16,303 nucleotides of DNA from Pseudomonadota bacterium (GTDB lineage Bacteria; Pseudomonadota; Gammaproteobacteria; Burkholderiales; Burkholderiaceae). The stretch spans positions 1-16,303 of the forward strand of contig JAJXUC010000085.1 of the NCBI GenBank assembly GCA_021783435.1, read 5' to 3'. Under the pieces are notes generated by a model. That model was not told where the DNA came from. It made no database searches and worked only from the letters and a program-made list of their open reading frames with translations. Shown here piece by piece: positions 7,110-14,042 of the stretch. A program made the translations under genes and the position numbers. Positions within the stretch are counted from its first letter, which is position 1. Each line of letters starts with the position of its first letter.

Positions 7110-7505
7110 ATGGCGCAATATGGTTTTGGTTCCCCTGTGAAAGGCGCGTTCGGCGCGGTGGTCGAGCGCGTGACGCAGGCACTCAAGCAGGAAGGTTTCG
7201 GCGTGCTCACGACCATCGACGTGGCCGCCACGCTCAAGGCCAAGCTCGGACAGGAGATGCCGCCTTATCTCATTCTCGGCGCGTGCAACCCCGGTTTCGC
7301 CAGCCAGGCCTTGCGCGCCGAGCCGGACATCGGCCTGCTGCTGCCGTGCAATGTGGTGGTGCGTCAGACCGAAGGCGGCGAGGTGATCGTCGGCTTCATG
7401 GACCCTGAGGCCGTGCTCGGCATGGTTAACAAGCCGGAGGTCACCACGCTGGGACACCAGGTGCGCGCTGCGCTGCAGCGCGTGGACGCCAGCCTGCGGA
7501 CCTGA
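7110..7505 (+). CDS. DUF302 domain protein
   Basis: A 131-residue soluble protein, nearly all of it a DUF302 domain: GFGVLTTIDVAATLKAKLG, then PPYLILGACNPGFASQALRAEPDIGLLLPCNVVVRQ and the FMDPEAVL segment are the family hallmarks. The domain's biochemical role is not established; members often occur with sulfur or metal metabolism genes. The start is supported by GGAG 9 bases before the ATG. The gene appears to be monocistronic: the SGNH hydrolase is divergent upstream (276 bases away, with no other gene in between that I can see) and the MocR gene is convergent downstream. Confidence 0.9.
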   Translation: MAQYGFGSPVKGAFGAVVERVTQALKQEGFGVLTTIDVAATLKAKLGQEMPPYLILGACNPGFASQALRAEPDIGLLLPCNVVVRQTEGGEVIVGFMDPEAVLGMVNKPEVTTLGHQVRAALQRVDASLRT

Positions 7506-7557
7506 ACACCGCGCCGGGCCATCAGTGCGGGAGGTTCCCGTGCCGCCATCGATGGAT

Positions 7558-7608
7558 CCGATCCCGCGCCTGCGCAGGGCGGGCGTAGCTTGGGGCGAGC
7601 GGGATCGG
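7558..7608. terminator. Long-arm inverted repeat between convergent genes
   Basis: Perfect 10-bp arms CCGATCCCGC (7558-7567) and GCGGGATCGG (7599-7608), with a smaller palindrome CCTGCGCAGG in the 31-base interior, so the RNA could form a branched hairpin. It lies between the stops of the DUF302 gene (7505) and the MocR gene (7626) and may terminate transcription from either side, but there is no T-tract. Confidence 0.4.
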
Positions 7609-7625
7609 GTCTTCGCATCGCGGCT

Positions 7626-9044
7626 TCACGACAACTGCGCCGCGGCGATCTTTCCAAGCAGCATGATGGCCGTCTCGATGTCGCGGTTCCAGAGATAGCT
7701 GTAGTTGAGCCGGATGCAGTTCTGGTAACGGTTGCTGGTGGCGAACATATAGCCGGGCCCGATGGTGATGCCGCTGGCGATGGCGGCCTGGTACAGGCGC
7801 ATCGAATCGATGGCCTCGGGCAGTTCCACCCATAGCACGTAGCCGCCCGCGGGCTGCGACACCCGGGTGCCGCGCGGGAAGAAGCGCAGCACGGCCGCAC
7901 GCATGATGCGCGCCTGCTGGGCATAGCGCCTGCGCATGCGGCGCAAATGAAGTTCGTAGCTGTCGTTCTGCAGATAGGCCGCGATGGCCAGCTGCGGAAT
8001 GGATGGCGTGGTCAGGGTGTTGAGAAACTTAAATTTCTCCACCCTGGCGACATAGCGCCCCGCCATAGCCCAGCCGATCCGGTAGGCGGCGGTGAGCGAT
8101 TTCGAGAACGACGCACAGTGCAGCACCAGGCCGTTGGTGTCGTAGGTCTTCAGCGCGCTGGGGTGGGCGTCGCCGTAGTACAGCTCGTGATAGACGTCGT
8201 TCTCGATGGCGGGAATGTCGTGCTTGGCCAGCAATGCGGCGAGATCGCGCTTCTTCGCGTCCGGCATTTGAAAGCCGAGCGGATTCTGGAAGTTCGGCAT
8301 GACCATACAGGCCGCGACCTTTTGCGTGCGGATGACGTCGGCCAGAGCATCGAGGTCGATACCCTCGCGCGGGTGCGTGGCCACCTCGACGGCGCGCATG
8401 CCCATGCGCTCGATGGCGTGCAGCATCGCGTAGTAGGTGGGCGATTCCACCGCGATCGTGTCCCCGGGATTGGCCACGGCCTGCAGGCAGAGGTTGATGG
8501 CCTCGGTCGCCCCGATGGTGATGACGATCTCATTGGGATCGACGGCCAGCCCGTTTTGGAGGTAGCGGCGGGCGATCTGCCGGATCAGTTCGGGGTTGCC
8601 GGGAGGCAGGTCGTTCATCAATCCCCAATTGGCCTCCTGCCGCCCGGCGGCATGGATGTGCTGGTTGATCTTGCGCTGTGGAAAAAGCGACGGATCCGGG
8701 TAGGGTGAGCCGAATGGAATCGCATTATGGGCGCGAATCGAACGCAGCGTGGACAGCACCAGCCGACTGACGTCCACCTGCGAAGGAACCGGGCTCGGGT
8801 TGCTTGCGCGCAAGGCGGGCATCGCCGTGCGTTCGGCGCGAGTGCGCACGAAGTAACCCGACTGCGGCCGGCTCTCGATCAGCCCCTGGCTTTCGAGTTG
8901 GGAGTAGGCGTGCACGACGGTGGTCATGCTCATCTTGTGGTGCTGGCTGGCCTGGCGTATGGACGGAATTTTCTCGTCCGGCAACAGCACGCCTTGCCGA
9001 ATCTGATCTCCGATGGTTTTTGCCAGTTTTTCATAGAGCTTCAA
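7626..9044 (-). CDS. MocR-type transcriptional regulator (GntR HTH plus aminotransferase-like domain)
   Basis: A 472-residue regulator with a GntR-like winged helix (about 1-70; KIPSIRQASQHHKMSMTTVVHAYSQLE) joined by a linker to a fold-type I aminotransferase domain (about 105-470). The PLP-binding lysine is K315 in ASFSKSL, with PNFQNPLG (about 250-257), ENDVYHELYYG and YRIGW also conserved, so PLP can probably be bound. MocR proteins use this domain as a sensor of an amino compound or PLP; few are true aminotransferases. The start codon is TTG: an AGGAGG ribosome-binding site stands 8 bases upstream (9053-9058 on the plus strand), which settles it. Divergent from the molybdoenzyme operon, which is its most likely target; the intergenic inverted repeats are candidate sites. 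Confidence 0.9.
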   Translation of the reverse strand: MKLYEKLAKTIGDQIRQGVLLPDEKIPSIRQASQHHKMSMTTVVHAYSQLESQGLIESRPQSGYFVRTRAERTAMPALRASNPSPVPSQVDVSRLVLSTLRSIRAHNAIPFGSPYPDPSLFPQRKINQHIHAAGRQEANWGLMNDLPPGNPELIRQIARRYLQNGLAVDPNEIVITIGATEAINLCLQAVANPGDTIAVESPTYYAMLHAIERMGMRAVEVATHPREGIDLDALADVIRTQKVAACMVMPNFQNPLGFQMPDAKKRDLAALLAKHDIPAIENDVYHELYYGDAHPSALKTYDTNGLVLHCASFSKSLTAAYRIGWAMAGRYVARVEKFKFLNTLTTPSIPQLAIAAYLQNDSYELHLRRMRRRYAQQARIMRAAVLRFFPRGTRVSQPAGGYVLWVELPEAIDSMRLYQAAIASGITIGPGYMFATSNRYQNCIRLNYSYLWNRDIETAIMLLGKIAAAQLS

Positions 9045-9056
9045 GCCCGATCCCTC

Positions 9057-9070
9057 CTGATCCAGATCAC
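9057..9070. promoter_or_regulatory. FNR/Anr-like dyad next to the MocR start
   Basis: CTGATCCAGATCAC has the perfect inner dyad TGAT-N4-ATCA of the FNR/Anr consensus TTGAT-N4-ATCAA (8 of 10 specified bases). It overlaps the ribosome-binding region of the MocR gene and lies about 265 bases before the oxidoreductase ATG. An oxygen-responsive input would suit a formate dehydrogenase-like operon, but the position is not that of a standard activator site for either gene. Confidence 0.3.
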
Positions 9071-9083
9071 TTGATGTGTGCCG

Positions 9084-9135
9084 ATACAGTCGATGTCATC
9101 CTTCGTGAAAATATTCTATTTATCACCGACTGTAT
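9084..9135. promoter_or_regulatory. Candidate MocR operator: 9-bp inverted repeat with 34-base spacer
   Basis: ATACAGTCG (9084-9092) and CGACTGTAT (9127-9135) are perfect inverted copies separated by 34 bases, centred in the divergent region between the MocR gene and the molybdoenzyme operon. MocR regulators such as GabR contact two short boxes separated by roughly three helical turns, so the spacing is suggestive. Assignment to this regulator is inference from location and geometry. Confidence 0.5.
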
Positions 9136-9140
9136 TTGTA

Positions 9141-9241
9141 GGGTTAACGTGAATAGCGTTCTTAACCCAAAAAATCGGCAAGAAATATCCATATTGCGTT
9201 CAAAGGCTCAAAAACTGTACTTCTTCAAGAAGCGCCGATTT
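9141..9241. promoter_or_regulatory. AT-rich leader of the molybdoenzyme operon with several inverted repeats
   Basis: Three further dyads occur here: GGGTTAA (9141-9147) / TTAACCC (9162-9168), AAATCGGC (9172-9179) / GCCGATTT (9234-9241), and CTTCTT-C-AAGAAG (9220-9232). The stretch is markedly more AT-rich than the surrounding coding sequence, consistent with promoters for the operon. I could not assign a -35/-10 pair with confidence, and whether the dyads act as DNA operators or RNA structures is unknown. Confidence 0.35.
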
Positions 9242-9334
9242 GTTCATTCAATTTGCATGATGTATCCCTAGGATGTGCTTCTAAAGCGCCAGGCATTCGC
9301 CCAGGCGCACTTGTCGAACACCTTGGATCACGTC

Positions 9335-11653
9335 ATGGCGGCTTCCGAAACAACGCGCAAGATTGAACCCTATACCCATGCCGCAGCCGGATGGGGTGCC
9401 TTGAAGCAGGTGGCGGTGCATCTGATCAAGGAAAAGGTGCCGGGCGCCCACTACAGGATGCTGCTGCAGCAAAACCAGCCTGACGGCTTCGACTGCCCAG
9501 GCTGCGCCTGGCCCGACCGCGACCACACTTCGAGCTTCGAATTCTGTGAGAACGGCGTCAAGGCCGTGGCGGCGGAGTCCACCAGCAAGCGTGCGACCCC
9601 GGACTTGTTCGCCGCGCACACGGTTGCCGAACTGATGGAACAGAGCGACTACGCGCTGGAGCAGCACGGCCGCCTGACCGATCCCCTGGTGTACGACAAG
9701 GCGACGGACCGCTACCGCAAGATCGCATGGAGCGAGGCGTTCGGGATCATCGCCCGCCACCTGCACGCGCTCGAGCATCCGGACCAGGCTTCTTTCTATA
9801 CGTCAGGGCGCACCAGCAACGAGGCGGCCTTTCTGTTCCAGCTCTTCGTGCGGGCCTACGGGACCAACAATTTTCCGGACTGCTCCAACATGTGCCACGA
9901 GGCGACGAGTCGCGGGCTTCCGGGGACGGTGGGCGTCGGCAAAGGCACCGTCACGCTCGACGATTTCGAGCATGCCGACACGCTGCTGCTGTTCGGGCAG
10001 AACCCGGCCACGAATCACCCTCGCATGATGGGTGAATTGCGCGATTGCGCCAAACGCGGGGCCACCATCGTGGCGATCAACCCGCTGCGCGAACGCGGGC
10101 TGGAACGCTTCGCGAGCCCGCAGCATCCGCTGGACATGCTGGGCCTGGCAAACGATCGCATCAGTTCGGTGTTCGTCCGGCCGCGCTTGGGCGGGGACTA
10201 CGCGCTGATCAAGGGCGTGGCCAAGCATGTGCTCGAACTCGACTTGGCCGCGCAGCGCAGCGGCGAGGCGCGGGTGCTCGACGTGGATTTCATGGAGCGG
10301 CACACAACGGGATTCGACGCTTTCGCCGCCGATCTGCAGGCCGGGAATTGGGATGAGATCGTCGCCGAATCCGGCGTGCCGCGCGCGGAGATCGAAGCCT
10401 TGGCGCGTCTCTACGCCAGGGGCCAGCGTGTGATCGCGACCTGGGGCATGGGCCTGACCCAGCACAAGAACGCGGTCGCCAACGTCCAGATCCTGTCGAA
10501 CCTGATGATGATGCGCGGCCAGATCGGCAAGCGCGGCGCGGGGCTGTGCCCGGTGCGCGGACACTCGAACGTGCAGGGCGACCGCACCGTGGGGATCGAG
10601 GAGAAACCGACGCCGGCGTTTCTCGATCGGCTGCAGCAGGTGTTCGGCTTCGAGCCGCCGCGCCAACATGGCCTGGACGTGGTCGACACGATCAACGCCA
10701 TGCTGCGTGGCGAGGTGCGGGTTTTCGTCGGGCTCGGCGGCAATTTCGCCATGGCCGCGCCGGACACGCCGCGAACTTGGGAGGCGCTGCGTGCGTGCCG
10801 GTTGACGGTGCAGATCAGCACCAAGCTGAACCGCAGCCACCTCGTTCACGGCGAGGAGGCGTTGATCCTGCCGACCCTCGGCCGCACGGAAATCGACCTG
10901 CAGGATGGCGTGCCGCAGGGCGTCACGGTGGAAGACTCGATGAGCATGGTCCACTTGTCGCATGGCATGAACCGCCCTGCATCGACGAATCTGCTGGCCG
11001 AGGTGGCCATCGTGGCGGGCATGGCCGAGGCCACGCTGGGCAAAAAACCTGTGGACTGGGCCTGGTACGTGCGCGACTACGCGCGCATTCGTGATGCGAT
11101 CGAACAGGTCATCGACGGCTTTCAGGACTACAACAAGCGGGTGGCCAAGCCGGGCGGATTTCACCTGGGCGTGGCGTCGCGCGAGCGCGTTTGGAAAACC
11201 GCCAGCGGCAAGGCGCAGTTCATTGTCAGTGCCATCGAGCGCGACACGCCCATCACGCGGGCGCGCCAGCGCCACGGCGAGCGCCTGATGGTGCTCACGA
11301 CCATCCGCTCGCACGATCAGTACAACACCACCATCTACGCCATGGACGATCGCTACCGCGGTGTCTATGGTCAGCGCGACATCCTGCTGATCAACCCGGT
11401 GGATCTGCAGAAGCTGGGTTTGAGGGCCGGTGAGCGGGTCGATATTTCCACGGCGTGGGGCGACGGCATCGAACGCCGCATCCGCGGCTTCATGCTGGTC
11501 GAATACGACATTCCTCCCGGCTGTCTCGGCGCTTACTACCCCGAAACCAACCCGCTGGTGCCGCTGGACAGCGCGGCCGACCGCTGCGGCACGCCGGCCT
11601 ACAAGTCCATCCCGGTGCTTCTGGAGCGGGCCGAGGCGCTGGCCGCAGCATGA
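9335..11653 (+). CDS. FdhF/YdeP-family molybdopterin oxidoreductase
   Basis: A 772-residue molybdopterin-guanine-dinucleotide enzyme of the DMSO reductase superfamily. It follows the architecture of E. coli YdeP throughout: GFDCPGCAWPD (51-61), SFYTSGRTSNEAAFL, NNFPDCSNMCHEATS (178-192), GMGLTQH, RGHSNVQGDRTVG and RSHDQYNTTIY, then a C-terminal MopB domain. C187 in NMCHE aligns with the Sec/Cys molybdenum ligand of formate dehydrogenase H as I recall that alignment. C54, C57 and C71 are the only cysteines in the N-terminal region, so a standard four-cysteine [4Fe-4S] site is not evident. The substrate of YdeP-type enzymes is not firmly established. There is no signal peptide, so it is cytoplasmic. 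I use ATG 9335; a GTG at 9275 is in frame but adds 20 residues unlike the family. First gene of the operon with fdhD and fdsD. Confidence 0.9.
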   Translation: MAASETTRKIEPYTHAAAGWGALKQVAVHLIKEKVPGAHYRMLLQQNQPDGFDCPGCAWPDRDHTSSFEFCENGVKAVAAESTSKRATPDLFAAHTVAELMEQSDYALEQHGRLTDPLVYDKATDRYRKIAWSEAFGIIARHLHALEHPDQASFYTSGRTSNEAAFLFQLFVRAYGTNNFPDCSNMCHEATSRGLPGTVGVGKGTVTLDDFEHADTLLLFGQNPATNHPRMMGELRDCAKRGATIVAINPLRERGLERFASPQHPLDMLGLANDRISSVFVRPRLGGDYALIKGVAKHVLELDLAAQRSGEARVLDVDFMERHTTGFDAFAADLQAGNWDEIVAESGVPRAEIEALARLYARGQRVIATWGMGLTQHKNAVANVQILSNLMMMRGQIGKRGAGLCPVRGHSNVQGDRTVGIEEKPTPAFLDRLQQVFGFEPPRQHGLDVVDTINAMLRGEVRVFVGLGGNFAMAAPDTPRTWEALRACRLTVQISTKLNRSHLVHGEEALILPTLGRTEIDLQDGVPQGVTVEDSMSMVHLSHGMNRPASTNLLAEVAIVAGMAEATLGKKPVDWAWYVRDYARIRDAIEQVIDGFQDYNKRVAKPGGFHLGVASRERVWKTASGKAQFIVSAIERDTPITRARQRHGERLMVLTTIRSHDQYNTTIYAMDDRYRGVYGQRDILLINPVDLQKLGLRAGERVDISTAWGDGIERRIRGFMLVEYDIPPGCLGAYYPETNPLVPLDSAADRCGTPAYKSIPVLLERAEALAAA

Positions 11654-12483
11654 ACGTCAACGACGCGACCCTGTTGGCCGGCGTCCGCCACGCCCAGGTT
11701 TTGCGCTGGCGCGACGCGCGGCGCAGCGAAGCCATGGACCAACTGGCCGACGAGGTTCCCGTGGCGCTGGAGTTCAACGGCATTTCGCACGCCGTGATGC
11801 TGGCCACCCCGGCCGACCTGGAGGATTTCGCCCTGGGCTTCGCCCTGAGCGAAGGCATCTTGGGGAGTCCCGACGAGCTGCGCGATTGCGAAACGTGTGC
11901 CTCGGCCGAGGGGCTGACCGTGCGCCTCGAAGTGTCCTCCCGCAGCTTCGCCCGGCTGAAGGTTCGCCGCCGGTCCCTGGCGGGCCGCACGGGCTGCGGA
12001 ATCTGCGGCACGGAGAGCCTGGCGCAAGTGCTGCGGGATGCTCCCGCGGTGCAAGGAGCTGCATTGCGCATCCACGCCGCGGCCATCGGCCGCGCGATGG
12101 ATGGCATGCGGGCGCGGCAGGCATTGGGCCAGGCTACCGGCGCCACCCATGCCGCAGCCTGGTGCTCGGTGCGCGGCGACGCGTTGCTGGTGCGTGAAGA
12201 CGTGGGACGCCATAACGCGCTCGACAAGCTCATCGGCGCCATGGCGCGTGCCGGCGTCGATGCCCGCGAGGGTTTCATCGCCGTGACCAGCCGCGCCAGC
12301 GTGGAAATGGTGCAGAAGGCCGCCACGGCTGGCGCGCCGCTTCTGGCCGCCGTTTCCGCGCCGACCCTCCTTGCGCTTGAGACGGCGCAGCGGTCCGGCA
12401 TGAGCCTGGTCGGACTGGCGCGGATGGGCAATCTGGCGGCCTATGCACACCCGCAACGCCTTATCTTCGATTCCGAAAACTGA
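11650..12483 (+). CDS. fdhD: Formate dehydrogenase accessory sulfurtransferase FdhD
   Basis: Transfers sulfur from a cysteine desulfurase to the molybdenum cofactor of formate dehydrogenases before insertion, which is essential for their activity. A 277-residue protein with the FdhD signature TGCGICGTESL; C116 and C119 of the CGxCG loop are the sulfur-carrying cysteines. Other family segments are EVPVALEFNGISHAVMLATPADLEDFALGFALSEGI (35-70), REDVGRHNALDKLIG and the late SAPTLLALETA. The ATG overlaps the stop of the oxidoreductase gene (ATGA), so the two are translationally coupled. Its place inside this operon implies that the YdeP-type enzyme needs a sulfurated, formate dehydrogenase-like cofactor. 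The open frame continues upstream in the same phase but overlaps the previous gene, so 11650 is the natural start. Confidence 0.95.
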   Translation: MNVNDATLLAGVRHAQVLRWRDARRSEAMDQLADEVPVALEFNGISHAVMLATPADLEDFALGFALSEGILGSPDELRDCETCASAEGLTVRLEVSSRSFARLKVRRRSLAGRTGCGICGTESLAQVLRDAPAVQGAALRIHAAAIGRAMDGMRARQALGQATGATHAAAWCSVRGDALLVREDVGRHNALDKLIGAMARAGVDAREGFIAVTSRASVEMVQKAATAGAPLLAAVSAPTLLALETAQRSGMSLVGLARMGNLAAYAHPQRLIFDSEN

Positions 12484-12486
12484 ACG

Positions 12487-12708
12487 ATGGAATTCGATCC
12501 CCTGATTCACCTGGCCAACCGGATCGGCCAGCTCTTTGCGTCGATGCCCAACCGGGGTGAGGCCCTGGAGTGCATCGCCGAGCACATCCAATATTTCTGG
12601 GAGCGGCGTGCCCGTGCCGAGTTGCTGGAGCATGTCGACGCCAAGGACGGCGTTGGCCTTGACACCATCGTGCTCGATGCCTTGCAAGCCCACCGAGCCA
12701 TCCTGTGA
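12487..12708 (+). CDS. fdsD: Formate dehydrogenase delta subunit FdsD
   Basis: A 73-residue protein with the FdsD pattern: LIHLANRIGQLFASMPNRGEALECIAEHIQYFWERRAR, a helical segment with the characteristic M-P-x-R-x-EA and F-W-x-x-R residues. In soluble NAD-dependent formate dehydrogenases (fdsGBACD) the delta subunit is small, is needed for full activity or assembly, and is usually encoded beside fdhD (fdsC). Here it follows fdhD by 3 bases and ends the operon. No fdsA, fdsB or fdsG is in the window, so its partner is presumably the YdeP-type protein, or an FDS complex encoded elsewhere. Confidence 0.85.
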   Translation: MEFDPLIHLANRIGQLFASMPNRGEALECIAEHIQYFWERRARAELLEHVDAKDGVGLDTIVLDALQAHRAIL

Positions 12709-12860
12709 CCGGCGTCGACCGCCAAGGCCGTGCCACGCATGCGCGCCGCAAGCGTTCTTCTACGGCGAATCCGCGGCGCGGGACGCCCCGGTCATTCGCA
12801 AGCCTTCGGCAGCCAGAGGCGGCCCCATGGCCGCGGGTGCTGAAATAGCGTGAACAGGCC

Positions 12861-13055
12861 CTAGCTCTTGCGCATCGGGCAGGTGCGTATGCCCAGGATC
12901 GCGTACAGCGGGCAAAAGCCCACCGCCCCGGCGATGAGCGGTACCACGCCAATCCAGCCCCATACGCCGATGACATGGGTGAGCGTGAGCCCGATGAGGA
13001 TCAGGCCGGCGATCACCCGCAGGGCGCGATCCAGGGTGCCTTCATTGATGGTCAT
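12861..13055 (-). CDS. Small DUF2892 inner-membrane protein
   Basis: A 64-residue protein: TINEGTLDRALRVIAG, then two hydrophobic segments (LILIGLTLTHVIGVWGWIGVVPLIAGAV in total), then FCPLYAILGIRTCPMRKS. This is the YgaP transmembrane-domain (DUF2892) pattern, found alone or fused to rhodaneses. The two cysteines in the FCPLY and RTCP motifs are usual for the family; the function is unknown. I use ATG 13055, which has AGGAG 8 bases upstream; the open frame begins 16 codons earlier without such a site. Convergent with fdsD (152 bases away; that gap holds only a 6-bp hairpin at 12819-12834) and divergent from the outer-membrane protein gene. Confidence 0.88.
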   Translation of the reverse strand: MTINEGTLDRALRVIAGLILIGLTLTHVIGVWGWIGVVPLIAGAVGFCPLYAILGIRTCPMRKS

Positions 13056-13276
13056 GGAAGTTCTCCTCTTTGCGTCGTGGAGCCGCAAGGTCGCGGCGGC
13101 CAATCATGGCACAACGGCGATACTGACGGGAATATCGCAAACCCGCGCAGTGTGTAGGTCTTTGGCGCGACGTGTGCCGTCCGGCGATGCGTCGCGTCGA
13201 TCCGCAAAAAAGCAACAAGGCGGCTGGACAGCCGAAACCGTGTTCACCTACAGTCGCGGCCAGTTTTGCATCCATC

Positions 13277-13303
13277 GCGCAAACTGACCGATACGGTTTG
13301 CGC
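13277..13303 (+). promoter_or_regulatory. Perfect 8-bp hairpin just upstream of the outer-membrane protein gene
   Basis: GCGCAAAC (13277-13284) and GTTTGCGC (13296-13303) flank an 11-base loop, ending 32 bases before the start codon. A smaller hairpin CGGCT-GGAC-AGCCG lies at 13221-13234. They could be an operator or part of a structured 5' leader; the sequence alone does not say which. Confidence 0.35.
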
Positions 13304-13335
13304 AAGCAGCGTGTCCATACAACAAGGGGGCTCCC

Positions 13336-14004
13336 ATGCGTTCGTCTTTCTTTGCCGCAGCTTTGGCCGCAGCGAGTTTTTGTGCATCTTCGGCCAATGC
13401 CGCCAGCCCCGTCGATATCGGGGTCGCCGCAGGCACGCTGGGCTACGGCCCGCAGGTCGGTGTCGTGCTCGTGCCGGGCACCTTCGATGCCCGCCTCAAC
13501 TTCGGCTATCTCAGCGACAGCTACAACACCACGTCCAACGGCGTGTACTACGACGGCCACCTCAAGCTGCAGAACCTGGCGTTGCTGGGAGACTGGCACC
13601 CGTTCGCCGGCTCGTTCCGCCTGACCGGAGGCCTGTTCTACAACGACAACAAGTTCGACCTCACGGGCACCCTGACGGCCGGCCAGACCTATACGGTCAA
13701 TGGCGCGTCCTACACCGCGCATCCAGGGGACCATGCCGTCGCCCGCGTGGACTTCAACAAACTCGCCCCTTATCTTGGCTTCGGCTGGGGTGATGCCAGC
13801 GACAGCGCAGGACTGCACTTCACCTCCGACATCGGCGTGATGTACCAGGACAAGCCCAGTGCGCACATCGACGTGACAACCCAGCCGGCCTATCAATCGG
13901 CGGCGAACCAGTATGCTCAGGCCGCCCAATCCAGCCTGCAAAGCGATCTCAACAGCTTCCGGTGGTATCCGGTCATCCAGCTCGGGCTGGTGTATCGGTT
14001 CTGA
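13336..14004 (+). CDS. Outer-membrane beta-barrel protein
   Basis: A 222-residue exported protein. The signal peptide is clear: MRSSFF, an alanine-rich core, and an ANA|ASP cleavage site after residue 22. The mature part alternates short amphipathic strands (GVAAGTLGYGPQVGVVL, ARLNFGYLSDSY, LALLGDWHP, FRLTGGLFYND, LAPYLGFGWG) and ends in YPVIQLGLVYRF. The terminal phenylalanine with alternating hydrophobic residues is the signal read by the BAM assembly machinery. About 8 strands fit this length. I do not recognise a named family; a small structural barrel or channel is likely. The start has AAGGGGG about 6 bases upstream of the ATG. It is a single-gene unit with a hairpin terminator after the stop. 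Confidence 0.82.
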   Translation: MRSSFFAAALAAASFCASSANAASPVDIGVAAGTLGYGPQVGVVLVPGTFDARLNFGYLSDSYNTTSNGVYYDGHLKLQNLALLGDWHPFAGSFRLTGGLFYNDNKFDLTGTLTAGQTYTVNGASYTAHPGDHAVARVDFNKLAPYLGFGWGDASDSAGLHFTSDIGVMYQDKPSAHIDVTTQPAYQSAANQYAQAAQSSLQSDLNSFRWYPVIQLGLVYRF

Positions 14005-14013
14005 GCAAACCCT

Positions 14014-14042
14014 AGCAGCCGGGTGCTCAACGCCCGGCTGCT
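14014..14042. terminator. Hairpin terminator shared by convergent genes
   Basis: A perfect 10-bp stem AGCAGCCGGG (14014-14023) / CCCGGCTGCT (14033-14042) with a 9-base loop, 10 bases after the outer-membrane protein stop and followed by the modestly T-rich TCGCTTTC. Its right arm overlaps the last codons of the minus-strand gene ending at 14027, so it cannot terminate that gene without lying inside it. Confidence 0.6.

Noticed and set aside
7092..7457. Minus-strand frame antisense to the DUF302 gene
   Set aside because: The sense frame has a good ribosome-binding site and full DUF302 motifs; the antisense product looks random.
9803..11314. A 503-codon open frame antisense to the molybdoenzyme gene
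   Set aside because: Shadow frame: the sense strand matches YdeP along its full length, and the antisense product is Arg/His-rich without motifs.
12709..12860. Possible small gene or terminator after fdsD
   Set aside because: Only a 6-bp hairpin with a 4-base loop (12819-12834) and no T-tract is visible; no coding frame has support.
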